Position numbers and translations under genes: made by a program
Part shown: positions 28,409-36,860 of the stretch, one piece after another
Layout: each line of letters starts with the position of its first letter
How positions within the stretch are numbered: position 1 is the stretch's first letter
The notes under the pieces: model-generated
The model's database searches: none
What the model was told of the DNA's origin: nothing
The model's input: only the letters and a program-made list of their open reading frames with translations
Source of the DNA: a virus
Virus record (IMG/VR): IMGVR_UViG_3300025131_010455
Coordinates: 1-53,474 of that record
Length of the DNA stretch: 53,474 nucleotides
Reading direction: 5' to 3' (one strand)

Positions 28409-29103
28409 CTTTTTTTCTCACAAAAATTACGCAACTCACACAATTCTTCATAATTCATTGAACATATATGCGCGCTTTCTGTATCGCACTGTAAAGAATG
28501 ATCTATAGTAAAATGTTTTTCTATAATCTGTGCGCCTCTTTTAACTGCCTCTTTGCTAGCTTCAATTCCAATTGTATGATCGCTGTATCCGACCAAACGC
28601 CCGCTGAAATTTTCAGGCATTAATTCAAGTGCCTCTTCGGCGGTATGAGGATATTTGGAAACGCAATGAAAATATTTTACATTGTTTTCACAAAAGGGAA
28701 GATATTCTTTTTCCCAATTTCCTAAAGAGCAATATGTTAACAAACCTTTACCTATCATCTTCTTGCAAAATCCAAACTGGTCCCGAACAAGAGAACTAGC
28801 TATTTTATTTATTTTAACGTCAGATTTTAAAATCCACTCAAATCTATCTTCATGAAAAGCAGAAGCAAAAAAATCTATATTTAAACTTTCTGAAAACTTT
28901 TTAAGACGAAGGAATTGTTCTTCTGTCATAGAAAGATATTCCCAACGTTCTCTATTCTCTCCAGGCATTTGATACGTGTCGTATAACTGCACTTTAACTG
29001 CATTAGCACCGGCCATCTTAGATTGCAAGATCATTTGTTCCGCTCTTTCTACAGAACCTCCCCACTGGCCACAAAGTTCGCTAATTATATAAATCTTACT
29101 CAT
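28405..29103 (-). CDS. neuB: Nonulosonic (sialic) acid synthase-like protein, NeuB family, without SAF domain
   Basis: 232 residues. The NeuB signatures are present: AGANAVKVQLYDTYQM (family form AGADAxKFQ), VGYSDHTIGIEAS and QIIEKHFTID. These define the TIM barrel that condenses phosphoenolpyruvate with an N-acyl hexosamine. Standard NeuB/PseI/LegI proteins are about 340 residues with a C-terminal antifreeze-like SAF domain, which is missing here because the frame ends at an intact stop coupled to the next gene. It overlaps the FkbM-type gene by 8 bases and lies two genes from a cytidylyltransferase, the expected partner. Which nonulosonic acid is made cannot be read. Confidence 0.82.
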   Translation of the reverse strand: MSKIYIISELCGQWGGSVERAEQMILQSKMAGANAVKVQLYDTYQMPGENRERWEYLSMTEEQFLRLKKFSESLNIDFFASAFHEDRFEWILKSDVKINKIASSLVRDQFGFCKKMIGKGLLTYCSLGNWEKEYLPFCENNVKYFHCVSKYPHTAEEALELMPENFSGRLVGYSDHTIGIEASKEAVKRGAQIIEKHFTIDHSLQCDTESAHICSMNYEELCELRNFCEKKR

Positions 29104-29806
29104 TACTATTTTTTTCCATTATAACTTCGCCCATCGGGCCCCAATCAGTATAATCCGAAACAGTCGATTTAAATCTATCAATAACTTCTTGACTAAAGTT
29201 TTCTGGCGCTTTGATCTTGGGAGTAAACTCAACAAGCCACTCATCAATATATTTGTACGCACCAGTTTTCAATAAATGATCAATAACTTTATATTCTGCG
29301 CCTTCAATATCAATTTTCAAAACATTATGATTTTCTTTATTTAGGTTTTTAAAAATCCAGTCGGACAAATTTAAACATTGAACCGGATCGCGGAAGCTGC
29401 CGGCAGTGAAATCTTGAAGTACAACCACTCCTTGGGCCGAGCGCTCAACAAGAGTGTGCTCGGCGCCGGAAAACGCTAAACCAACTGGCTTACCCTTGTA
29501 AAAATATGGCACAAATTGCCCCTTCTTAATTGTTTGTTCTTTGTTGGGACAGAGAGATGAGCCGGTTCTGGTGCCCCAAGCTTGAATCCAAAAATCTTTT
29601 ATTTCATTTTTTACCCAAACAGCTTGTGCATAAACCGTTAAATCAAGTGAATCGTTTTTAGAAAACTTTTTCAATATATGTGAATAATTTAAATATTCTG
29701 GTTCAAAGGCGTCTATTTTTATTAATCTTTCTTTATATTTTTCTATTGCCCAATCTATTGCGTTGCCAATATTTGCGCCACAATCTATGAAATGTACTTT
29801 TTTCAC
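29096..29806 (-). CDS. FkbM-family methyltransferase
   Basis: 236 residues. The N-terminal motif VHFIDCGANIGNAIDWA is SAM-binding motif I, and VLKIDIEGAEYKVIDHLLKTG is the FkbM-type motif. It would O-methylate a sugar or glycan. It lies between the NeuB-like and cytidylyltransferase genes with overlaps of 8 and 4 bases, so it may act on the nonulosonic acid product or the sugar next to it. The assignment to FkbM is by motif and is quite safe. The acceptor is inferred only from context. Confidence 0.85.
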   Translation of the reverse strand: MKKVHFIDCGANIGNAIDWAIEKYKERLIKIDAFEPEYLNYSHILKKFSKNDSLDLTVYAQAVWVKNEIKDFWIQAWGTRTGSSLCPNKEQTIKKGQFVPYFYKGKPVGLAFSGAEHTLVERSAQGVVVLQDFTAGSFRDPVQCLNLSDWIFKNLNKENHNVLKIDIEGAEYKVIDHLLKTGAYKYIDEWLVEFTPKIKAPENFSQEVIDRFKSTVSDYTDWGPMGEVIMEKNSNE

Positions 29807-30348
29807 TTTTCTAAATACCTCACATCTTCTATTGTGTGCACATCGTGTAAATCACAAACAACGACACCGCAGTTTGTACTCAAGTCCTCTTGAAAAACAT
29901 AGTCACCTTTAAAAATACGAAAAGCGGCATTTTGCATTAAGTTGTTATCAACACTAAAAACTTCATCTCTTTCATGCTTAAGAAACGTGTCAATGGCTTC
30001 ATCCAAATGATTTCCTTTAACTTCAGGAGAATTTGCTTGAAGCGAAATAAACACATCAACCTTCAATTCCTCGACTATGTGTTGTGCAGCAGATCTAATT
30101 ACAGCTTGTTTGTATGTTTTTGAATCCGACAACTCCGGATCTCTTCTGTGTATTTTCGCTCCAAAGCTTTTAGCAATCTCTTCGATTTCACCATCTTCCG
30201 TACTTACCCAAGGTTCAATGTTATATCTTGATTCCTTACAAGCTTTAATGGCCCAATATAACATAGGTTTTCCCCAAACGGGATAAATGTTTTTTCTTGG
30301 AAGTCTTCTAGAGTTTCCCCTTGCTGGTATTATCGCTATAACTTTCAC
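29803..30348 (-). CDS. CMP-nonulosonate cytidylyltransferase-like (NeuA family), short
   Basis: 181 residues. It starts IAIIPARGNSRRLPRKNI, the CTP-binding signature of CMP-sialate and CMP-KDO synthetases, followed by GKPMLYWAI, and then RDPELSD, which is also typical. FISLQANSPEV resembles the family LQPTSP motif. It would activate a keto sugar acid as its CMP derivative, the step after NeuB. Family members are usually 220-235 residues, so the C-terminal part is short. The start is GTG at 30348, joined to the previous gene by a GTGA overlap. An alternative substrate such as KDO is possible. Confidence 0.82.
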   Translation of the reverse strand: MKVIAIIPARGNSRRLPRKNIYPVWGKPMLYWAIKACKESRYNIEPWVSTEDGEIEEIAKSFGAKIHRRDPELSDSKTYKQAVIRSAAQHIVEELKVDVFISLQANSPEVKGNHLDEAIDTFLKHERDEVFSVDNNLMQNAAFRIFKGDYVFQEDLSTNCGVVVCDLHDVHTIEDVRYLEK

Positions 30349-31352
30349 TTTTGTTCTAAATAATCTAAAATTCTTTTTGAAGAGTTACCAGTAAATAAAT
30401 GATTTTCAATTGATTTATTAAAAGAATCGTCTAAATCTGTTTTTAACAAAAAATTTGCTGCATCTTCAATTTTATTACTAACAAAATTGTTGCTCATCTC
30501 TATGCAGTAGTCATAATTATAAAGGATATCCAATGGCCTTTTAAATGGTTTAATATGAAAATTTATAAGAGGCCTTTTTAGCAAAACACATTCTTTGATT
30601 GCAGTGGAACTAAAATTAATTATTAAATCAGATACATGCATCAACTCCATTGAATCATGAGGATACCAAGAAAAATCTACAAAATGGTGGTCTCCACAGA
30701 TATAAGCACGTCTATCATAGATATCCTTTCCTCGTGTTTTTGTGACAATATCTAAACCCATATTCCGTAGAGATTCATAGATTTTTACAATGGTCTTCGA
30801 GGGCCCGCCGGCAGATACAGCCATATTATGAATATCTCTGGCTCTCGGAAGAATAACAAATGCTTTTCTTTTATTTAAATTAAGATTATATTTTTTACAT
30901 ATTTCTTCATTATTAAACGATACATCGTATTTGGGAGAACCTAAATAAAGATTTTTTTGTGAAACTACCTGATGATATTCAGCCATAAATTGGCTTGGAA
31001 GAATTACATGATCTACCATATCCACATATCTACCATGGTGACTGGTAAAATCAGTCATATAGGTTAAAGAATATTTTTTGCCTTTGAACCCAGACAACAA
31101 ATTAGATCGCACTCCTTCTATTAAAAAGAATGGCATTCCATTGTCTTCCAACTTTGATATATCTCTAAGTTCGAAATCATATTTTTTAGAAAGATTATTT
31201 AAACTTTCTTGATGCTTATGTGGAGAATTATACTTACCAGTTCTACCAACAAAAAAAATAGATTTTATGCCTCTTTTGTTACCTTCAATAACCAAAGGAA
31301 TAAAATATCTTAGAAAAGTCATTTCACATACAATAAAGTTTATTTGTGTCAT
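30345..31352 (-). CDS. GT-B glycosyl/glycerophosphotransferase-like protein
   Basis: 335 residues from ATG 31352. The C-terminal half shows the GT-B pattern of the CDP-glycerol glycerophosphotransferase/TagB and capsular polysaccharide transferase type: AFVILPRARD, DIVTKTRGKD, FSWYPHDSMELMHVSDLIIN, then FSSTAIKECVLLKRPLINF. The N-terminal half has alternating strands and helices without membrane segments. Sitting directly before the CMP-sugar synthetase gene, it could transfer the CMP-activated sugar, but this is inference. The open frame extends to 31430. I preferred 31352 because it lies after the preceding gene's stop. Confidence 0.65.
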   Translation of the reverse strand: MTQINFIVCEMTFLRYFIPLVIEGNKRGIKSIFFVGRTGKYNSPHKHQESLNNLSKKYDFELRDISKLEDNGMPFFLIEGVRSNLLSGFKGKKYSLTYMTDFTSHHGRYVDMVDHVILPSQFMAEYHQVVSQKNLYLGSPKYDVSFNNEEICKKYNLNLNKRKAFVILPRARDIHNMAVSAGGPSKTIVKIYESLRNMGLDIVTKTRGKDIYDRRAYICGDHHFVDFSWYPHDSMELMHVSDLIINFSSTAIKECVLLKRPLINFHIKPFKRPLDILYNYDYCIEMSNNFVSNKIEDAANFLLKTDLDDSFNKSIENHLFTGNSSKRILDYLEQK

Positions 31353-31362
31353 ATTGTTTCGT

Positions 31363-31722
31363 TCAATTTCCTCTATACGCGCGCAGCACTTTAATTTGGT
31401 CTTCTGCATTAAACTCAAAAACATCCACAACTAAAAGTTCTTCTTCATCTAATGATAAAACCATTTCACAAACGAGAATGCCACCAATATCTTCATGAAT
31501 ATGAGATATATTAATTTCAATATTATCTATGGAATTAAAAATTTCTGAAAAAAGGTTAATAACGTTTTGTTTGCCAACTATTGTTCCAACATTCCAGTCT
31601 GTTAACGTACAATCCGCTGAAAATAAAATAGATATGCTATCAATATCTTTGTTTTCAAAAAAATCTAAATAATCTTCAATAACTTGTGATCTAATCACGT
31701 TATTGATTACTAAATCTGCCAT
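31363..31722 (-). CDS. SnoaL/NTF2-like small protein
   Basis: 119 residues with the layout of the NTF2/SnoaL cone fold: an N-terminal helix IEDYLDFFENKDIDSISILF, the Asp-containing TLTDWNVGTIVGKQNVINLF, and C-terminal strands FEFNAEDQIKVLRAYRG. Members act as isomerases, hydratases or cyclases, or as binding proteins. In this setting a role in modifying a sugar intermediate is possible but unsupported. An AAGGAG site precedes ATG 31722. A 44-base gap separates it from the radical SAM gene. Confidence 0.7.
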   Translation of the reverse strand: MADLVINNVIRSQVIEDYLDFFENKDIDSISILFSADCTLTDWNVGTIVGKQNVINLFSEIFNSIDNIEINISHIHEDIGGILVCEMVLSLDEEELLVVDVFEFNAEDQIKVLRAYRGN

Positions 31723-31766
31723 GCTGCTCCTTTGTGTATTTGTTTGCCAAGACTTGTATATAACAG

Positions 31767-33503
31767 CTATTCAACAATAATCGATTCGTTGCCAGGATAT
31801 AATTCTCTTTTAATGAAATCAGCTTCATCTTCTTTTGTGCTACGAGTGTGCAAAGGAAAATAACCAGCATCTCCTGGCAACGTTGCTGGAAGTTTAATTT
31901 TAGCGTTTATTTCTTCGCGACCATCTATTTCAGAAGTCCACCATTCTTCACTTTTGCGAAAATCCCATTTTGATTCCTCGTCTTGAATTTTTTTGAACTC
32001 AGGCAATAAAATCTTTTCACGTATTAATTTAGAACTAAATTGGGAAGTATCTTCTTGCATTTCTATAAGGTCAAAATATTCCTCTGGCAACTTCATATAT
32101 AACTGAAACGATTGCATCAAGTTTTTTAGTTCTTGTTTTGTAATTTGTGGCATTACCAATTGAGATTCGGATCTGTATACATCTTCATGTTTGCCTTGGC
32201 TTGCGGGCATATATCCTCTTTCAACACACAATGGACGAAGGGGGGCGCCGCGATAAGGGTGAAAAAATGTAACCGTCGCGCTGGTTGGATTAAGTTTTCG
32301 ATTAAGCATAATTGTTTCAAGAATATCTTCCCTTGTTTCATCGGGGAGCCCTATTATATTAAAAGAAGAGCATCTAATTTTATATTTATGCGCTAAAGCA
32401 AAAACTTTTTCAACATGTTCATCTCTATAATTTCTTTTTAAAATTTTTCTTCTTACTCTGTCACTTCCTGATTCGACTCCAACACATACATTTCTTAATC
32501 CGGCCTTAACTGCCATGGCAAAAGCATCTTCACGAACAAGTCTAGGCTGTAAGTTTACTGAAAATGGCAAACCAACATATTTTAGATATAATTCACAAAA
32601 CTCTTCCATTATTTCTGGTTCGTGTAAAGGAAAAATGTCATCAACGAACATAAAAAAATTAAGATTAAATCTTTCTTTAAACTCAGCTAATTCTTTAACC
32701 AACAAATGAGCATCTTTTTTTCTATAATATTCTTTTGCACTTACTTTGGCGGCCTTATAAAATGTTTCATTAGCACAATATGAACATCTGAAAACACATC
32801 CTCGTGTCCAAATAACAGTTGCCATATTATACATTCTACCACCCAATGGTCTTAGAAAGTGACGAGGATCAAAAATGCTTAAATCAGGCGGTAAGCCTTT
32901 AGATATATTGGGAAGTGTAACAGCATTTTTATGAACTATACCGTTATTTTTATAATCTTTGTCTTTTACCCAAAAATTAGGAATTTTATATAATTTTTCC
33001 CAACCATCTAAGCCGTGTTCTTCAAATAAATTTACTAGTTCAACTAATTTTTCCTCTGCTTCTCCTCTGCCCACAATATCAACACAATCATGCTCAATTA
33101 TATCTTCAGGTACTAATGTCGAAAGAGGTCCACCACAGATTGTAGGTACTTCCGGAAAAAGTTTTTTGCAGTGTGTTAATAATTCCATTCCAAACGCATG
33201 ATTAGGATCTACAGTAGAGATACAAATTATGTTTGGTTTAAATGATTTAATTTCTTTTTCTAATTCAACATATACATCAATGTCTTTTTCTACAAGGCCT
33301 AATTTTTCAAAATCTGGATTTACAACTTGTAAGTTTTTTTCTCTTAATGCATCGTCGGAGGGGACAATACCACATCTAATAAATGTTGTATCAAATAACT
33401 TGAAATTATGACCAGCAACTTTTAAATAAGAAGCAAGATATCCTATTCCCAAAGGCGCTCTGGTAACCATTACCTTGTTGGGATATATCATTAATATATT
33501 CAT
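31767..33503 (-). CDS. B12-binding radical SAM enzyme
   Basis: 578 residues. The N-terminal 170 residues look like a cobalamin-binding Rossmann domain (PNKVMVTRAPLGIGYLASYL, ICISTVDPNH, CGGPLSTLVPEDII). The radical SAM motif TRGCVFRCSYCAN (Cys near 235, 239 and 242) follows, with the barrel continuing through GVESGSDRVRRKILKRN. It would use an iron-sulphur cluster and SAM, possibly with cobalamin, to methylate an unactivated carbon or rearrange a substrate. Its start overlaps the HAD-nucleotidyltransferase stop (TAATG). The substrate is unknown, and a sugar or sugar-phosphate is suggested by the neighbours. Confidence 0.88.
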   Translation of the reverse strand: MNILMIYPNKVMVTRAPLGIGYLASYLKVAGHNFKLFDTTFIRCGIVPSDDALREKNLQVVNPDFEKLGLVEKDIDVYVELEKEIKSFKPNIICISTVDPNHAFGMELLTHCKKLFPEVPTICGGPLSTLVPEDIIEHDCVDIVGRGEAEEKLVELVNLFEEHGLDGWEKLYKIPNFWVKDKDYKNNGIVHKNAVTLPNISKGLPPDLSIFDPRHFLRPLGGRMYNMATVIWTRGCVFRCSYCANETFYKAAKVSAKEYYRKKDAHLLVKELAEFKERFNLNFFMFVDDIFPLHEPEIMEEFCELYLKYVGLPFSVNLQPRLVREDAFAMAVKAGLRNVCVGVESGSDRVRRKILKRNYRDEHVEKVFALAHKYKIRCSSFNIIGLPDETREDILETIMLNRKLNPTSATVTFFHPYRGAPLRPLCVERGYMPASQGKHEDVYRSESQLVMPQITKQELKNLMQSFQLYMKLPEEYFDLIEMQEDTSQFSSKLIREKILLPEFKKIQDEESKWDFRKSEEWWTSEIDGREEINAKIKLPATLPGDAGYFPLHTRSTKEDEADFIKRELYPGNESIIVE

Positions 33504-34873
33504 TATCTTTTTTCCTCTTTTCTTAAGAAGATTCTAAGATCTTCAGGAGTTCCAAGCCCCCACATTTTTTCTATATGAAATATCTTGATTTTTTTATCAT
33601 CCTGTATAGCTTCATTAAAGATTGGACAAACATAAAACTCATTATTCACACGAATATTTTTTTCTATCATTTGCTCGGCGTATTTTATAAAATCGCTTCC
33701 TTTTTTCCAATAATATATTCCACAAGTGGCGATATTGCTAATAGGTTTTTTCTCTGCCACTTCTGTGGCGAATCCATTTTCTCCTAACTTGACAAAACTC
33801 CATTTTGGGTGAGTCGCTGTAAATGTTGCAATACCTCCGTCCACTTCATCCGCGACCATCGAGTACATAAACTGATTACTGTCCCAGTCGAGAAATTGAT
33901 CCGAGTTGGCGAAAAGAAGAGGTTCGTCATTGTCTATAAACTCTTTTGCTAACAAAGCTGTGCAGGCTGCGCCTTCCGTTATTTTATCAACTTGAATAAT
34001 CTCGCAATCTGGAGAAATTAAATTTAATAAATACTTAAGATTATATTTGTCATAATGTTCTTTCTGGACAACAAAAATGTGTCTAGCTTCAATATTAAGA
34101 TTTTCAATTACTGCTTGAATCATCGGCTTTCCGTTAACCTCTATTAGAGGTTTTGGAAAAGTATATCCCATTTGTTGGAATCGGGATCCTGCGCCAGCCA
34201 TTGGGATAAGGACATTCATTTTTCCGCCCTTCCACTTTGGTTTAACTTCCTTTTGTTTAATTAAATTCAGACAATTATTTATTTTTTCGTATGTAACCTC
34301 AGATGGGTCTCTTACTGCGCAAAGATTAGCTCCAGAATTAATAGCAGCAGTGCGGCCAACATGTGAATCTTCTATTATTAAACATTCTTTTGGTTCAACG
34401 CCTGCCTTAATCATACATCGTAAATAAATTTCAGAACTTGGTTTTGGTTTTTGAACATCTTGATTAGAAAATATTTCGCTAATATATTCCAATAGCCCCT
34501 TTTTTAAAAGCATTGTCTTCACTGTTTTTTTAATAGAATTTGAAGCACAATAAATTTTATAGCCTTCCTCAAAAAGTTTTTTTAACATTTCTTTTTTCAA
34601 GTTGTCTTGTTCAAGATTGCTAATTAGTTCAACTGTGTAGTCTTGCTTTTTTTGCCAAATGTCATCATAAAATCCTTCGGGCAAGTCTTTTTTTTCTGTT
34701 AAAATCTGCAGCTTTTTAGAAGTTGGCAAGCCATCATAAGTAGAAAGATGTTCATTACGATCAATGACATACTTTTTATCGATACTGGCAAGAGCACGAT
34801 TTAAAGCTTCATAGTGCATTTCTCGCGCATCTACTAAAACTCCATCTAAATCAAAAATTATTAATTTAATCAT
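33503..34873 (-). CDS. Fusion of HAD phosphatase and sugar nucleotidyltransferase
   Basis: 456 residues. Residues 1-210 are a beta-phosphoglucomutase-like HAD hydrolase: IIFDLDGVLVDAREMH with the nucleophile Asp, YCASNSIKK, KPKPSSEIYL and IIEDSHVGRTAA. Residues from Met 219 form a nucleotidyltransferase: NVLIPMAGAGSRFQQMGYT, FPKPLIEVNGKPMI, and ANSDQF as the metal-site region. The fusion would dephosphorylate one sugar phosphate and activate another, or do consecutive steps of one branch. Met 219 (base 34219) has a Gly-rich purine stretch before it and could serve as an internal start for the second domain. ATGA overlap with the upstream gene. Confidence 0.87.
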   Translation of the reverse strand: MIKLIIFDLDGVLVDAREMHYEALNRALASIDKKYVIDRNEHLSTYDGLPTSKKLQILTEKKDLPEGFYDDIWQKKQDYTVELISNLEQDNLKKEMLKKLFEEGYKIYCASNSIKKTVKTMLLKKGLLEYISEIFSNQDVQKPKPSSEIYLRCMIKAGVEPKECLIIEDSHVGRTAAINSGANLCAVRDPSEVTYEKINNCLNLIKQKEVKPKWKGGKMNVLIPMAGAGSRFQQMGYTFPKPLIEVNGKPMIQAVIENLNIEARHIFVVQKEHYDKYNLKYLLNLISPDCEIIQVDKITEGAACTALLAKEFIDNDEPLLFANSDQFLDWDSNQFMYSMVADEVDGGIATFTATHPKWSFVKLGENGFATEVAEKKPISNIATCGIYYWKKGSDFIKYAEQMIEKNIRVNNEFYVCPIFNEAIQDDKKIKIFHIEKMWGLGTPEDLRIFLRKEEKR

Positions 34874-35319
34874 TGTTGCCTTTTGCTTTTGTAATTATAA
34901 GTAGTAATATAATCACTACATATGCCTGTGCAATAATTTAGATTTTCATCAAATCCATTTTCTGGTAAAACACATATTGAACTTTTGGTCAATTTTTTCT
35001 TTGGAAAAGTCCATATAAAACCACGAGATGTTAATGTTGCATCATCATTGTCATGAAAAAAACAATGAACTTCATTATCCAATAAAAACTCAAGCGCTTC
35101 TATATTTTTACAATGACACCAAAAATGTTCATTCTTTAAATAATCAAGTTCTATTTGATACTGGGGCTCGTCATGGCCAAGATATAATTTATTGTTGATA
35201 TACCAGACATCAACTTCTACATCATAACCTTTAGAAATAGCATTATTTAAATATTTTGGATTATTTTCCAAATCTAGCTGTGGTCCGGATATGTTTCCTC
35301 TGTGAGCTATTAAAAACAC
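34870..35319 (-). CDS. Short glycerophosphodiester phosphodiesterase-like protein
   Basis: 149 residues. The N terminus FLIAHRGN, then ENNPKYL, EVDVWYINNKLYLGHDEP reproduce the GDPD active-site order (His-Arg-Gly, Glu, Glu-x-Asp, Gly-His-Asp). Full GDPD enzymes are about 240 residues, so the barrel is incomplete or very compact. Small proteins of this kind appear in sugar-phosphate and capsule clusters. The start is GTG 35319, overlapping the preceding stop as TAGTG. Whether it is a hydrolase of a phosphodiester-linked sugar is inference. Confidence 0.7.
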   Translation of the reverse strand: MFLIAHRGNISGPQLDLENNPKYLNNAISKGYDVEVDVWYINNKLYLGHDEPQYQIELDYLKNEHFWCHCKNIEALEFLLDNEVHCFFHDNDDATLTSRGFIWTFPKKKLTKSSICVLPENGFDENLNYCTGICSDYITTYNYKSKRQQ

Positions 35320-36233
35320 TAATTTTCACCTTTATTAATTTTCACTACTTCAATTTCCCCATTTGGTAAATTTCTGATTAATTTTTCACTTATAGCTCTT
35401 ATGTTATTTCGTTCTTTAATCATATCTGTATCTGGAGTTGCCTCACACAGATGATACCATTCACGAACAGGTGGACTTTGACCCATAACTTTTGATTTTT
35501 CACCAATCTCCCAAGGTCTCGGGGGGCCAACAAATTTAATAAAATTAATTAATCCAGTTTTAACTAAAAAATATCTTAACCAAAAATGATTATGAGTAAA
35601 TTTACCAGGAAAATGATCAATCTTTCTTAAAAAATCAAATATGTTGTCGCACACGAGATCAATATAATTTGAATTAGATATCATCCACAAATCGTGTATA
35701 CCATGATGCATTCCTTTTTCTGGATTCCATCCATCTGGACCGGGTACGTAAATCATATCTTTGTTCATCGATGGAAAATAAAAATCTATCAAATAAGCAA
35801 GATCATATCTTGTAAACATTACAAAATCATATTTAAACCCGTTTTCTTCTTCGTGTTTTTTCTTTAATTCATTTACTATTTTTGCTGAATACCATTTACT
35901 AAACATTGAGTGGAAACGAAGATTATCCAAACCTTTAAACTTGCCATCCACCCATTTATTTATTTCTCCACCAGGACCATTTGGATCTCCAACAATATAT
36001 TCAAAGTCAAAAGTAATTTGAGGTTCGAATTTGTGCGCCACGGGTTTATATAAATCTATCAATTCGTTTTCTGATTCGGTTGACCAAGAATGCATAAAAA
36101 CATCTACGTTTTCATTAATGTTTAAAATGTATTTTTTAAAATGATTATATGATAAGTTAACCGGTAGAGGTGATCCAGTGTTGTATTTGTCTGCTGTGCC
36201 GGCCAAACCATGCAATAAAATAGCTATTCTCAA
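35319..36233 (-). CDS. Unclassified glycan-cluster protein, probably glycosyltransferase-like
   Basis: 304 residues. It begins MRIAILLHGLAGTADKYN, continues with VFMHSWSTES and has FVMFTRYDLAYLIDFYF near the middle, an Arg-x-Asp motif in the position of a GT-A DxD. The C-terminal half is rich in Trp, His and Pro. I do not recognise a named family with certainty. Similar order of motifs occurs in uncharacterised capsule-cluster proteins. The start is TTG 36233 with AAAGGAG six bases upstream, a clear ribosome-binding site that decides the start. It is the only TTG start I assign. Confidence 0.72.
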   Translation of the reverse strand: MRIAILLHGLAGTADKYNTGSPLPVNLSYNHFKKYILNINENVDVFMHSWSTESENELIDLYKPVAHKFEPQITFDFEYIVGDPNGPGGEINKWVDGKFKGLDNLRFHSMFSKWYSAKIVNELKKKHEEENGFKYDFVMFTRYDLAYLIDFYFPSMNKDMIYVPGPDGWNPEKGMHHGIHDLWMISNSNYIDLVCDNIFDFLRKIDHFPGKFTHNHFWLRYFLVKTGLINFIKFVGPPRPWEIGEKSKVMGQSPPVREWYHLCEATPDTDMIKERNNIRAISEKLIRNLPNGEIEVVKINKGEN

Positions 36234-36254
36234 TTATTTCTCCTTTTGATTCAC

Positions 36255-36860
36255 TCAGTTCTTGATGCCAGAAATTAAAATATATAATTGAGGTTTATCA
36301 GACCATAAAGCTCTTATATTATACGAGATATCAAAATATTTTTTAATGGTATTTATTTTTAAAACTTTTGGAGTTTCTTCGAAAATGGACTCTTTTATAT
36401 TTTTTATATAGCCATATTTGGCGACCCTTGCTCCAAAAAGTTCAAATTCAGAATTTTTAATAAACGAATCATCCCAAACAGTCGACCAAAGAAAATTATC
36501 TTTTCCATAAGCACACTCGTGTTCTCCATCTTTGACCCAGCCTAATTTATAATTTTCGAATCTCCAATGATCGCCCAAGCCCCAATCTGCATATAATTTT
36601 CCGCCTTCATTTAAATTTTGATAACACCTTTTTATAAAATCCTCGGGATTGTTCGCAAAATAAGGACATCTTAGGGAGATTATAGTGTCATACTTTTTCT
36701 CTAACTTCCAATCGCTGTTAATGTTCCAATTGTTTAGACTAAGATCATATAAATCTCCTTCGAATAAGCCATTTTCAGTAAAGCCCAACAAAGCAACTTC
36801 ACCTTCTGGTTTAATATGTTGTTTGTAAAAAGGAAATAAAAATATATTTGAGCGGCCCAC
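36255..36860 (-). CDS. Divergent methyltransferase-like protein
   Basis: 201 residues. The middle (YDTIISLRCPYFANNPEDFI, then NEGGKLYADWGLGD) looks like the motif II-to-post-II part of a class I SAM methyltransferase, but the N-terminal Gly-rich motif I is replaced by EVALLGFTENGLF. It resembles the protein encoded at 41962-42834 in the order LYD-L, W-x-I-N-x-DW, YD-x-I-I and a final GK-x(3)-D. It starts at GTG 36860, joined to the deacetylase stop by TAGTG, with AAGGA upstream. A SAM-independent or altered role is possible. Confidence 0.65.
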   Translation of the reverse strand: MGRSNIFLFPFYKQHIKPEGEVALLGFTENGLFEGDLYDLSLNNWNINSDWKLEKKYDTIISLRCPYFANNPEDFIKRCYQNLNEGGKLYADWGLGDHWRFENYKLGWVKDGEHECAYGKDNFLWSTVWDDSFIKNSEFELFGARVAKYGYIKNIKESIFEETPKVLKINTIKKYFDISYNIRALWSDKPQLYILISGIKN

